Notes: a model not told the origin generated them from the letters alone. A stretch of DNA of 17,833 nucleotides from Dehalococcoidia bacterium (GCA_012270625.1 JAAXHZ010000113.1:1-17833); one strand, 5' to 3'; counted from the stretch's first letter, positions 7,483-16,300 are shown. Numbers and translations: made by a program.

Positions 7483-7503
7483 CCCTCTCCATCAGGGAGA
7501 GGG
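7483..7503. repeat. Hairpin of dispersed-repeat type inside the MITE-like element
   Basis: CCCTCTCC at 7483-7490 and GGAGAGGG at 7496-7503 pair perfectly across a 5-nt loop and are followed by TTGAGGTGAGGG. This wording is familiar from intergenic repeats in many bacterial genomes. No T-run follows, so it is not a standard terminator on the plus strand. Confidence 0.6.
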
Positions 7504-7565
7504 TTGAGGTGAGGGTGAAAAGGGCTTGATCGCAAGCTACTTGGTACCACCCGCTCTCCTCTGGA

Positions 7566-7583
7566 TTCCGGCTTTCGCCGGAA
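7566..7583. repeat. TTCCGGC-TTTC-GCCGGAA hairpin of dispersed-repeat type
   Basis: A perfect 7-bp stem with a TTTC loop, within the context GGATTCCGGC...GCCGGAAAGACG. It resembles the common intergenic repeat GGATTCC-C/G-GCTTTCGC-GGAATGACG. It would fold in the selD leader RNA. Confidence 0.6.
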
Positions 7584-7648
7584 AGACGAAATTATGCAAG
7601 GGTCTCTTGCAAGTACCTCTACTTCACGCTTGATTCAGGAGGGAGCCA

Positions 7649-8710
7649 ATGGTCGAGACCAGCGATCACATCCGGTTGACCAGTCTGGCTAGCTGCGCCG
7701 GTTGAGCCTCTAAGTTCAGCCCTGAGGATCTGGGTCAGATCCTGAGCCAACTCCCGCCGGTGTCAGACGAGAACCTGCTCGTTGGAGTCAACACCGGAGA
7801 TGACGCTGCGGTGTACCGGCTAGATGACGAAACGGCGCTCATCCAGACCGTGGACTTCTTCCCGCCGATCGTGGACGATCCGTACGCGTTCGGGCAAATC
7901 GCGGTAGCCAACGCTCTAAGCGACGTTTACGCCATGGGCGGCAGGCCGATCATGGCGCTGAACATAGTCGGGTTCCCGGTCGCGCTGCCAAAGGATATCC
8001 TCGGATCGATTCTCGTCGGTGGCGCGCACAAGGCGCAGGAAGCCGGAGTACTGATAGTCGGCGGACACACCGTAGATGACGAAGAGCCCAAGTACGGCCT
8101 GTCCGTAACCGGGGTCGTCAGGCCTGGCGCCGAGGTTACCAACGCTGGAGCGAAGCCCGGGGACCGACTCGTTCTCACGAAGCCGCTGGGCACCGGGGTC
8201 ATCACCACCGCTGGCAAGCAGGGTGTAGCCGGAGCCGATGTGATCGAGTCCGCCGTCGAGGTCATGAGCGCCCTGAACAGCGCGGCTTCCCACGCGATGA
8301 CCTCTGTCGGGGTTCATGGATGCGTTGACGTGACCGGATTCGGGCTGCTCGGCCACCTGCGTGGCATGACTCGCGCGAGCGGCGTGGCCGCTACCGTAGA
8401 TCTGGACGCAATACCGTTCATACACGGAGCCCAGCATCTCGCCGAGCAGGGAGTCGCGCCAGGGGGAACTCACCGTAATCTCGACTCACTGGCGCCCGAC
8501 GTGATCTGGGACGACTCTGTCACCGACATTCAAAAAGTTCTGCTGGCCGACGCGCAGACCTCGGGCGGACTGCTGATCTCCGTCCCCGACCCGGCGACCG
8601 ATTCACTCCTCGATGCTCTCGAAGAGCACGGTGTAGAGACGCGCGCGGTGATCGGCTCGATCTCGGAGCGGGACGACAGCGACGGCCCGTCGATCCGCGT
8701 CACCGCATAG
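7649..8710 (+). CDS. selD: Selenide, water dikinase (selenophosphate synthetase), selenocysteine-containing
   Basis: SelD makes selenophosphate from selenide and ATP, the selenium donor for selenocysteine tRNA. From ATG 7649 (AGGAGG at 7637-7642) the frame reads 18 codons to an in-frame TGA at 7703-7705, then continues open to 8710: 353 residues if the UGA is selenocysteine. The N-terminus SCAG-U-ASKFSP aligns with GAGCGCKISP of E. coli SelD and puts Sec19 on catalytic Cys17, with Lys22 on Lys20. Mg/ATP residues also match: Asp51 in NTGDDAAVY, Asp92 in NALSDVYAMGG and Asp227 in DVTGFGLLGHL, at or within one residue of the E. coli numbers; PGGTHRN and DAQTSGGLL follow. A SECIS-like hairpin follows the UGA. 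Starting at the internal GTG 7760 would lose the catalytic segment. argS lies 40 nt downstream, probably co-transcribed. Confidence 0.92.
7703..7705 (+). other. In-frame UGA read as selenocysteine (Sec19 of SelD)
   Basis: TGA falls exactly at the position of the catalytic Cys of SelD. The protein sequence on both sides of it is conserved SelD sequence in one frame, with a strong ribosome site before the upstream ATG. Confidence 0.9.
7725..7743 (+). promoter_or_regulatory. Bacterial SECIS-like hairpin in selD mRNA
   Basis: AGGATCTG (7725-7732), loop GGT (7733-7735) and CAGATCCT (7736-7743) form a perfect 8-bp stem starting 19 nt after the UGA. With the top two pairs opened, the loop is TGGGTCA. 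A GGU-bearing apical loop at this distance is what SelB recognises in characterised bacterial SECIS elements such as fdhF. The element is within coding sequence, as bacterial SECIS elements are. Confidence 0.8.
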
Positions 8711-8750
8711 GGGCTGTCACAAAGAATAGATCGAAAGCCTCTTGACACCC

Positions 8751-10427
<1,677 letters not shown>

Positions 10428-10450
10428 TGAGGCAGCCGTCAGGTGTCGGT

Positions 10451-10966
10451 TCAGGAGCTCAAGCCGCCGTTTCGCAGATAGCGCTGCGTCTTCAGGACGT
10501 ACACACCGCTGAAGTAGTCCCCCAGCTCGAGGTGCCGATCCTGAACTTCACCCCTGATTCGGCCAGGAACGCCAACGACGATCGACCTCTCGGGCACCTG
10601 CATGTCGTCCAGCACGACGGCCCCGGACGCAATGACGCACTCGTCTCCGATCCAGACTCCATCATTGACCACCGATCCGTTGCCCAGCAGCGATCTCGTG
10701 CCGACGTTCTTGGCATGGCAGACGACCCTGTGGCCGATCACGACGTAGTCGCCGATGTTGGCGTCGGTGTCGCAGTGGACCACCGAGTTGTCCTGGACGC
10801 AGGTGTACTTCCCTATCGTGATTCGCCCCATGTCTCCGCGTATCACCGAACCGGGCCAAACGCTGGAACCCTCACCTATAACAACGTCGCCTATCACGTA
10901 GGCCGCCTCGCTGACAAACGCTGTTGGATGAATCTTCGGAGCAATACCGTCAAGAGACCTGATCAC
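10451..10966 (-). CDS. Gamma-carbonic-anhydrase-family protein (left-handed beta-helix)
   Basis: A 171-residue hexapeptide-repeat protein. The repeats (IGDVVIGEGSSVWPGSVIRGD and following) fold as a left-handed beta-helix. His64 (SVVHCD), His79 (VIGHRV) and His84 (VVCHAK) occupy the three zinc-ligand positions, and His79/His84 keep the five-residue spacing seen in Cam. Arg43, Asp45 and Gln58 in VIRGD...CVQDN are also conserved. Members include YrdA/PaaY/CaiE-type proteins; some are active carbonic anhydrases, others have unclear roles. The GTG start at 10966 has AAGGAGG 4 nt upstream. A weak -10 (TAGAGT) with a 17-nt spacer to TTCCAT lies upstream. The gene is convergent with argS, 23 nt apart, with no visible terminator between them. 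Confidence 0.9.
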   Translation of the reverse strand: MIRSLDGIAPKIHPTAFVSEAAYVIGDVVIGEGSSVWPGSVIRGDMGRITIGKYTCVQDNSVVHCDTDANIGDYVVIGHRVVCHAKNVGTRSLLGNGSVVNDGVWIGDECVIASGAVVLDDMQVPERSIVVGVPGRIRGEVQDRHLELGDYFSGVYVLKTQRYLRNGGLSS

Positions 10967-11101
10967 GTTTCCTCCTTGTCCCGGCCGGATGCCGGACGCG
11001 ACTACTCTATTGCATCGATCACGCGAATGGAACACCTAACTCGAAGCCACTGTGGACGTTTCAAAGAAGTGACGGCAGCCCATCGGCGCTCGTGAAATCC
11101 T

Positions 11102-11117
11102 CTCGCCTTCTGGCGAG
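11102..11117. repeat. Short hairpin CTCGCC-TTCT-GGCGAG
   Basis: A perfect 6-bp stem with a TTCT loop, just upstream of the extended -10 of the lipoprotein gene, in the divergent region 10967-11176. It lies before the predicted start of transcription, so a DNA-level role or a repeat remnant is more likely than an RNA role. Confidence 0.4.
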
Positions 11118-11129
11118 GGTCATCGGCTA

Positions 11130-11138
11130 TGCTATTCT
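11130..11138 (+). promoter_or_regulatory. Extended -10 promoter of the TPR lipoprotein gene
   Basis: TGC-TATTCT at 11130-11138 matches an extended -10 and closely resembles ATGCTATACT upstream of selD. It predicts a start near 11145, about 30 nt before the ATG at 11177, and so argues against the upstream in-frame ATG at 11129. Confidence 0.45.
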
Positions 11139-11176
11139 TTAATCGTGAAATCGCTATCAACCAGCAGGCTGATCTT

Positions 11177-11752
11177 ATGCTGAAACTTGGACTAACCGTC
11201 TCTCTGCTCGCTGCGCTCTTGCTGGCGACGGGCTGTAGCCCGCCGCCACCGCCAGAGCCTACCGCTACACCCACCCCTGAACCTGCACAGACGCCGGTTC
11301 CCACGTCAACCCCAGCTCCGACTGCCACGCCGGCGCCCACGCCAACTCCGACGCCGGCAGCCGACCCCACGGCCACTCCGCAGATCGCGGCGCTGTTCGA
11401 GTACATGCGCGCGGTCAGACTTCTGGAGATCCAGGAGTTCGCCGACGCCGTGACGGCATTCGACCTGGTCATCAGGAAGCTGCCGGACTTCGGCAGGGCG
11501 TACTACGGCCGAGGCAGGGCCTTCTACGGGGACGAACGCCCGGAGCTGGCGCTCGAAGACTTCGAGACATCCATCAGGCTCGAACCAGATCACCCTGGCG
11601 CGTACATAGCAAGAGCAAAGCTGTATCTCGACAGGGGCCAGCGCGATGATGCGCTCTCGGATCTCGACAAAGCGCTTGAAGTTGCCAATCCCATCAGGGA
11701 CTGGCAGCACATCGCCGAAGCTGAGAGGATGATCGCCGATCTCGGTGGCTGA
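11177..11752 (+). CDS. TPR lipoprotein with Pro/Thr-rich linker
   Basis: A 191-residue secreted lipoprotein. Residues 1-19 form a hydrophobic signal peptide ending in LLATG before Cys20 (lipobox). Residues 21 to about 70 are a low-complexity linker of PTPxP-type units, built from degenerate repeats in the DNA around 11240-11370, which would hold the domain away from the membrane. The C-terminal part has about three tetratricopeptide repeats, for example ALEDFETSIRLEPDHPGAY and ALSDLDKALEVANP. It is likely an extracytoplasmic scaffold of unknown partner. The last 59 nt overlap the end of the convergent DUF2851 gene. The start was chosen from the signal-peptide fit and the promoter position. 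Confidence 0.85.
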   Translation: MLKLGLTVSLLAALLLATGCSPPPPPEPTATPTPEPAQTPVPTSTPAPTATPAPTPTPTPAADPTATPQIAALFEYMRAVRLLEIQEFADAVTAFDLVIRKLPDFGRAYYGRGRAFYGDERPELALEDFETSIRLEPDHPGAYIARAKLYLDRGQRDDALSDLDKALEVANPIRDWQHIAEAERMIADLGG

Positions 11753-12968
11753 CCGGACTCGCGCCCGGCCACGATTCGGACCTGGCGAGCGCATGAAGGC
11801 CGAAGTGCTGACTAGCGAGCTTGGGACGTATGTCCAGCCCAAGCGCGGCGGACACACCCCTGGTTACGGCATCCTGCGGCGGTGCAGGCATTGCCTCGAA
11901 CGCCTTCTCTATCAGACCTGTCCCAGACCATCCGCGGAGCAGCGAGAAGGCGTGAAGAGCGGGAAGCGCCACGTTCACTACCACCGTGACTGCCAAGCCG
12001 CGACCGATAAGTGGTCGATTCTCGACCTCTAGAATCAGACCGGGAGCGCCTTCTCGTCCGAACACGCTCTCTAGGGTCGCAACGAGTCCGGCGCGCAGGC
12101 TCCTTTCTATCAGGGGCGAGATCCCGCGTATCCGTGGAACTGGAGAATTGTTCGGCCTGACCCTGAACCGGCTCCATGCGCTGGAGCTCACCTGACTCCG
12201 AATACCCATAGCCCGCGCCAGTCGGCGCATCTGTATCCGCTCATGGCGTTCTACCTCAGTGAGCAGGCCGCCGCCCACGACCAGGGCCGAAGTGAGCGCA
12301 AACTCAGCGGCCGAGCTCGGCTCGTCAGCCAGACCCGCGAACGTGCTGAATGGAACCCTATCTGCCAGCGCGCGAAAAGGCCGCCTGTTGCGTGCGTACC
12401 CCATCGCGTCGAGCAGCGCAGCGTAAACGGCCTGGTCGGGTTCACCAGAAGACTCGAACTCCAACTTGAACCCCGCGCTCTTCGCCAGAAAGCGCTGGAC
12501 TCCAAGAGCCTCCAGGTCGGGCATCTCAGTTTGAGACAACTGACCAGCGTCGCTGTCAGCAGCGATCTCGAACCTCGCCTCCGCGGTCGGAGGAGCTTGA
12601 GCGCCGCCGCCTTCGCGCTGAGCCTTCAGCACGACCTGCAGTACGACTCCACGGTATCGGGAGTCGTCGTGATGTCCATGAGCCCTCCAGCCTCTGGAGT
12701 CAAGGTGAAGCTCAACGTCACCGCCGATCGTCCTGCCGTCGTGTCTCAGCACCGCGCCCTTGAAGTCCGGCCCGGCCCCCTGGTTCCGAACTCCGGGAAA
12801 GAGCACCTCGTAGGACGTGCCATCACGTCCGATGACTTCGGGCTTGAGATACAACGATCGCTCCCACAGGTCAGAGAACGCCTTTTCGGAAGTAATGCGC
12901 GCCTCTGGATCGGCCAGATAGCGACGGCGTTTCTCACATGTCCTAGGTGGATTAAGATTCGTGGTCAT
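11694..12968 (-). CDS. DUF2851 family protein
   Basis: A 424-residue protein matching the uncharacterised DUF2851 family. The N-terminal part has SEKAFSDLWERSLYL, PGVRNQGAGPDFKGA (residues 59-72) and GDVELHLDSRGWRAHGHH-DDSRYRGVVLQVV (83-113), the conserved hallmarks. The Asp/His/Glu-rich segment hints at a metal site, and a nuclease-like role has been suggested for such patterns, but no function is established. Further conserved blocks occur near GYARNRRPF and the C-terminal FGLHALARSES. The last ~25 residues are basic, Ser-rich and overlap the convergent lipoprotein gene by 59 nt. ATG at 12968 lies 5 nt after the amidohydrolase stop, so it is the final gene of the directon; extended starts up to 13064 would overlap that gene. 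Confidence 0.85.
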   Translation of the reverse strand: MTTNLNPPRTCEKRRRYLADPEARITSEKAFSDLWERSLYLKPEVIGRDGTSYEVLFPGVRNQGAGPDFKGAVLRHDGRTIGGDVELHLDSRGWRAHGHHDDSRYRGVVLQVVLKAQREGGGAQAPPTAEARFEIAADSDAGQLSQTEMPDLEALGVQRFLAKSAGFKLEFESSGEPDQAVYAALLDAMGYARNRRPFRALADRVPFSTFAGLADEPSSAAEFALTSALVVGGGLLTEVERHERIQMRRLARAMGIRSQVSSSAWSRFRVRPNNSPVPRIRGISPLIERSLRAGLVATLESVFGREGAPGLILEVENRPLIGRGLAVTVVVNVALPALHAFSLLRGWSGTGLIEKAFEAMPAPPQDAVTRGVSAALGLDIRPKLASQHFGLHALARSESWPGASPVSHRDRRSSSQLRRCAASP

Positions 12969-12973
12969 CCATC

Positions 12974-14368
12974 TCACACTACGGGCCAGCGGGATCTGAA
13001 CTCTACTCCCGCGCGTCTCATCATGTCTGGGCCAAATGCTTGTACCTCTTGGATCAGCTCCCACTCGTCCACGTACGTCGGAACGTGATCGCGCACCACA
13101 ACCCGGCCATCGACAATTACAGTGTGCACACTGCGCCCATCAGCGGAATATACAAGAGTGTTGACCGGATTGAACAGCGTTCGCCACTCCGGACGTCTGG
13201 TGTCGAACAAGACCAGGTCCGCCCGCTTACCCGGCTCTATGGAGCCAATCATATCCCCCATACCCAGCGCCCTTGCGCCCGTTATTGTCGCCAACTCCAC
13301 CGCGCTCTCAGCGGGAATCACGGTCACGTCCTCCCGACCGTCCTTGTACAGGATGGCGGCGAGATACATCGAGCGCATCGTTTCGACGAGGTTGGAGTTA
13401 TTGGCCGCGTCGGTGCCAAGGCCCACCGGCACTCCGGCATCCAAAAGCTCCGGCAGCAGCGCGGTCCTCGTCATGCCGGATCCACCCTTGGCCGCGGCCG
13501 TCGGGCACATGGCCACCGACGCGCCGGACTCCGCAATGATACGCACGTCCTCTCTGGTGATTCCGAGCGCGTGCGCCAGCAGCATCCGGCCGTCGAGCAC
13601 TCCGATCTGGTCCAGGAACGCAGTCGGCGTTCGACCTGTGCGGTCCAGCCAGCTGCTGCGGGACGACGCTGTATAGCTGTGATGGAGAGTCGTCCGGGAG
13701 TCCAGGTCACTGGCTGTCTGGGCAGCCCCCACAAGCAGCTCAGCCGAGCAGTAGTCCGGAGAAAACGGCATTGCCCACGCGCTGACCATCCCGTCGAGCG
13801 CGCCATCGAATCGTCGAATGGTCTCTTGCGTGATCTCCAGCGCCTCCGCGGTCTCGTAGGTCGGCACGTTGAGCGGATTGTCTCTGTCGGTAACCTGTGT
13901 TCCGGTGACGATTCGGCACCCTGCCCGCCGATAGGAATCCAGGCAGGCGTCGATGTGCTTTGTGGATCCTGGATCGACGAGCGTTGTAGTGCCGTACTTG
14001 AGAAGCTCGGTGATCGCCAGCAGGGAGGTCAGGCGCTCCTCGTCAGCGGTCATAACGCTCTGGAGGGCGAACACGTTGGGAAGATATGCAGGCCCCAGAT
14101 CGTCCGGGAATATCCCCCGGGTGGCGTGCGCGTAGCTGATGTGCATGTGCCCGCTGACAAAGCCCGGAGTCACCACGAAGTGGCGCGCGTCGATGGTCTC
14201 CTCTGCCGTCTCCCCCTCGAAATCCGCGCTCTTTCCAACCGCAGTAATCGTATTCCCAGATATGACGATTGCGGCGTCGGTCAGAATGCGTCGCTCATCG
14301 TCCAGTGTCAGGACATAGTCGCAGTGCTCGATCTTCAGAGAGGCCGGTGGGCCGCCTTCTGGTCCCAC
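12974..14368 (-). CDS. ATZ/TRZ-type metal-dependent amidohydrolase
   Basis: A 464-residue amidohydrolase of the superfamily branch holding MTA/SAH deaminase, cytosine-deaminase-like and triazine hydrolases (AtzA/TrzN). Metal-site residues seen: His74 and His76 in GHMH, a His at 229/230 in TTLHHSY, His266 in LLAHALG and Asp320 in GLGTDAANNSN. The HxxE motif after the third histidine, whose Glu helps catalysis in deaminases and AtzA/TrzN, reads HHSY, so that Glu appears missing. Activity may be hydrolytic on an unusual substrate, or reduced. The C-terminal EPGKRADLVLFD sandwich is complete. GTG 14368 was chosen, lying 5 nt after the stop of the upstream esterase-like gene, though its ribosome site is weak. 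ATG 14485 would overlap that gene extensively. Confidence 0.85.
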   Translation of the reverse strand: MGPEGGPPASLKIEHCDYVLTLDDERRILTDAAIVISGNTITAVGKSADFEGETAEETIDARHFVVTPGFVSGHMHISYAHATRGIFPDDLGPAYLPNVFALQSVMTADEERLTSLLAITELLKYGTTTLVDPGSTKHIDACLDSYRRAGCRIVTGTQVTDRDNPLNVPTYETAEALEITQETIRRFDGALDGMVSAWAMPFSPDYCSAELLVGAAQTASDLDSRTTLHHSYTASSRSSWLDRTGRTPTAFLDQIGVLDGRMLLAHALGITREDVRIIAESGASVAMCPTAAAKGGSGMTRTALLPELLDAGVPVGLGTDAANNSNLVETMRSMYLAAILYKDGREDVTVIPAESAVELATITGARALGMGDMIGSIEPGKRADLVLFDTRRPEWRTLFNPVNTLVYSADGRSVHTVIVDGRVVVRDHVPTYVDEWELIQEVQAFGPDMMRRAGVEFRSRWPVV

Positions 14369-14373
14369 TGTCG

Positions 14374-15288
14374 TCAGCCCCAGTGCGCTGGAATTATGGG
14401 CGCGTCGAAGCCGAGCTGGGACGCAATCCATCTCTCTGCATGCAGGCCATCCTTGTAGCTGGACTGTTGAGAAGCGTAGATGCACGATCCGCCTGGAATC
14501 GACGAACCCAGATCAGCCAGTGTCCCCGGACCGAGCGACGCCCCAGCCGGTCCAGCCATAATCAAAGTGGCGGCGTTGACAGTAGGCGCAAACGCGCGCA
14601 GGTCGAAGTACGACAGTGTGTGGGCCACGCGGTCGGTGTGAGACGGTTGAAAGCGCAGATAGTCGTTGTACTCTTCCAAGGGGTAGCCGCTGGAGCGCGC
14701 TGCCAGCGCCAGTGCGTCGTAGAACAGCGCGGGTGTGCAGACCAGGTGCGAGGCTTCGCCGCCAAGCGCCACCGTCTGCATCGCCACATCATTGCCGATC
14801 ACCACTAGTGAGGACGTGCTCACGTGGTCGGTCGAGCTCAGGAACTCCATGCCACGAAGCGCGTCGGCGACTATGCCTCTGAACACATAGCTGTCGGGCG
14901 ATTCGATTCCCTCGGTCAACAGACCTGGAAACATCGCTGAGAAAGGCTGGTCCGAGTTCCGCTGTCCCCTGCCCGCAAGCGAGAAGGTAACGAATCTGCT
15001 GCGCATTCGGTTCTCAGTCCCCTGCGGAATGATCTCCAGAACGCTGCCGTACTTCGGCGTCCAGTAGATAGCTGGAAACGGTCCATCTCCTTTGGGGATG
15101 CTGAGGTATCCGAACAGCCTGTAAGGACCGATGCTGCTCAAACGCACTCCGAAGAGCGTGGCGAAATCTGTTTCTCGGATGGGTATCTTCTCAATCTCAG
15201 GCCTCGCGGGAGTATCGGCGAGCTGCTCCTTGACGGCGTCCCAGTAGTCGTCGAAGTCGGCTGGCCTGGAGTAGGTCGAGTCAGTCAT
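14374..15288 (-). CDS. AXE1-like alpha/beta-hydrolase paralogue lacking the catalytic triad
   Basis: A 304-residue protein clearly homologous along its length to the adjacent upstream gene: FDDYWDAV versus FDEFWSDV, MFPGLLTEGI versus GYPGLLTYGI, PLEEYNDYLRFQPS versus PYEEINDYLRLHPD, and TLSYFDLRAF versus TVNYFDCINF. The GxSxG elbow has become IGNDVA, with Asp167 in place of the nucleophile. The catalytic Asp aligns with Gly249 and the catalytic His with Ser276/277. It is therefore predicted to be a pseudoenzyme, perhaps a partner or binding subunit of its neighbour. ATG at 15288 has AAGGAGG 9 nt upstream, overlaps the previous gene by 8 nt and implies translational coupling. A more 5' ATG at 15297 is too close to that site. 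Confidence 0.85.
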   Translation of the reverse strand: MTDSTYSRPADFDDYWDAVKEQLADTPARPEIEKIPIRETDFATLFGVRLSSIGPYRLFGYLSIPKGDGPFPAIYWTPKYGSVLEIIPQGTENRMRSRFVTFSLAGRGQRNSDQPFSAMFPGLLTEGIESPDSYVFRGIVADALRGMEFLSSTDHVSTSSLVVIGNDVAMQTVALGGEASHLVCTPALFYDALALAARSSGYPLEEYNDYLRFQPSHTDRVAHTLSYFDLRAFAPTVNAATLIMAGPAGASLGPGTLADLGSSIPGGSCIYASQQSSYKDGLHAERWIASQLGFDAPIIPAHWG

Positions 15289-16222
15289 ACGATGCATCCT
15301 CCTTCAGGTGCCGGTCGAAGAAGGACGATACGATCGCGTCGTGCTCGTGTCTTCCCGCGCTGTGACCCTGTCCATCGTAGGCGTACAGTCGCTTGTCCGG
15401 GCTGCCTAACCGGTGAAACAGCGCATAGCCGGTCTCTGGTGGACACACGTTGTCCTGCAGTCCGATGTTTACGATTATTGGGCAGCTGATCCTGTCGGCA
15501 AAGTTGATGCAGTCGAAATAGTTGACCGTCTGTTCCACCAGTTCCCGGCTGTCTGGATGCAGCCTGAGATAGTCGTTGATCTCCTCGTAGGGATAGGTGT
15601 GAGTCAGCTCGATCGAGTCCATGAACCCGGTTAGATAGGGAGCTCCCGCCGCCGCCGCGACGATCTCGTCGCGCATGGCAGCGGTACACAGCGTCAGCCC
15701 ACCGCCCTGGCTGCTGCCGGTGACGCCGATTCTCGTGCCGTTTACCTCGTCCCTCGACAGCAGAAAGTCAACCGCGCGCCAGGCATCGACGTAGAAGCCC
15801 CGGTACGAGTATATGTTGCGGTCGATTATCCCATAGGTGAGCAGCCCAGGATAACCGGGATTGAACTGCGAGTTAGAGCGCAGCTTGCCCCTGGGCGCCA
15901 CGGACAACGCTGCGTAACCTCGCCTGGCCCACTCTTTGGGGATGCCAGGGTCGCTCTGGTAGCCGGGAACTACAAGAATCGCCGGCAGCGCGTCTTGCCT
16001 GTCCCTCGGCAGACAGTACCAGCCGGCTATGCGCACGTTGTCGATGCTGGTGAAGAACGTCTGGAAGACCTCGATTTCATCCGAAGATCGCATCGGGTCC
16101 GGCGCTGCCTCTGGATCGAGATCGAGCTTCCCGACTTGAGACACCACGTCAGACCAGAACTCGTCGAAGTCCTCCGGTTTGCGTGCCTTGGTCTGATAGT
16201 TGGGATCGACGAAATATGCCAT
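15281..16222 (-). CDS. Acetyl-xylan-esterase (AXE1)-like alpha/beta hydrolase
   Basis: A 313-residue alpha/beta hydrolase of the AXE1/cephalosporin-C deacetylase type, a serine esterase family acting on acylated small molecules. The triad is visible: Ser171 in GSSQGGG, Asp257 in GLQDNVCPPET and His287 in GQGHSAG. The oxyanion-side motif APRGKLRSNS is present, where AXE1 relatives have RGQG. The N-terminal KPEDFDEFWSD block is typical. No signal peptide is seen, so it is cytoplasmic. The substrate is unknown; the neighbours (HyuB, amidohydrolase) hint at a catabolic role. ATG at 16222 has GGAG 6 nt upstream. The gene is 78 nt downstream of HyuB on the same strand. Confidence 0.88.
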   Translation of the reverse strand: MAYFVDPNYQTKARKPEDFDEFWSDVVSQVGKLDLDPEAAPDPMRSSDEIEVFQTFFTSIDNVRIAGWYCLPRDRQDALPAILVVPGYQSDPGIPKEWARRGYAALSVAPRGKLRSNSQFNPGYPGLLTYGIIDRNIYSYRGFYVDAWRAVDFLLSRDEVNGTRIGVTGSSQGGGLTLCTAAMRDEIVAAAAGAPYLTGFMDSIELTHTYPYEEINDYLRLHPDSRELVEQTVNYFDCINFADRISCPIIVNIGLQDNVCPPETGYALFHRLGSPDKRLYAYDGQGHSAGRHEHDAIVSSFFDRHLKEDASYD

Positions 16223-16300
16223 AGTCCGCTCCGAAGTGTTCGGGGCGATTGTATGAACAGCCCTCGATCATGTCAATCTGACCTGTGCACGTAGCTGCTT

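Larger units (their letters stand above)
7455..7615. mobile_element. MITE-like non-coding element, 161 bp, with terminal inverted repeats
   Basis: The ends are inverted repeats: TACTTGCAAG at 7455-7464 and its exact complement at 7606-7615. The similarity extends inward to about 7480 and 7592, with 21 of 24 positions matching if a 2-nt offset is allowed. The outermost bases are TA on both sides, as left by IS630/Tc1-mariner-type insertion. The interior has no open frame but carries two perfect hairpins (7483-7503 and 7566-7583). It fills most of the gap between the hydantoinase gene and selD. No transposase is in the window to confirm mobility. Confidence 0.55.

Noticed and set aside
7483..7503. 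Rho-independent terminator after the hydantoinase gene
   Set aside because: The stem is strong but is followed by TTGAGGTGAGGG, not a T-run, and it belongs to the repeat element.
7760..8710. SelD starting at GTG 7760 (316 residues)
   Set aside because: It lacks the conserved catalytic N-terminus. There is no ribosome site there, and the sequence upstream in the same frame is clear SelD homology interrupted only by one UGA.
10428..10450. Terminator between convergent argS and the gamma-carbonic-anhydrase gene
   Set aside because: Only 23 nt are available and no stem with a T-run is visible.
12243..13088. Long plus-strand open frame opposite the DUF2851 gene
   Set aside because: Composition is Arg/Ser/Leu-rich with no recognisable motif, while the minus strand encodes conserved DUF2851 motifs. 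Other long antisense frames (9054-10076 opposite argS, 13040-14458 opposite the amidohydrolase) are rejected for the same reason.
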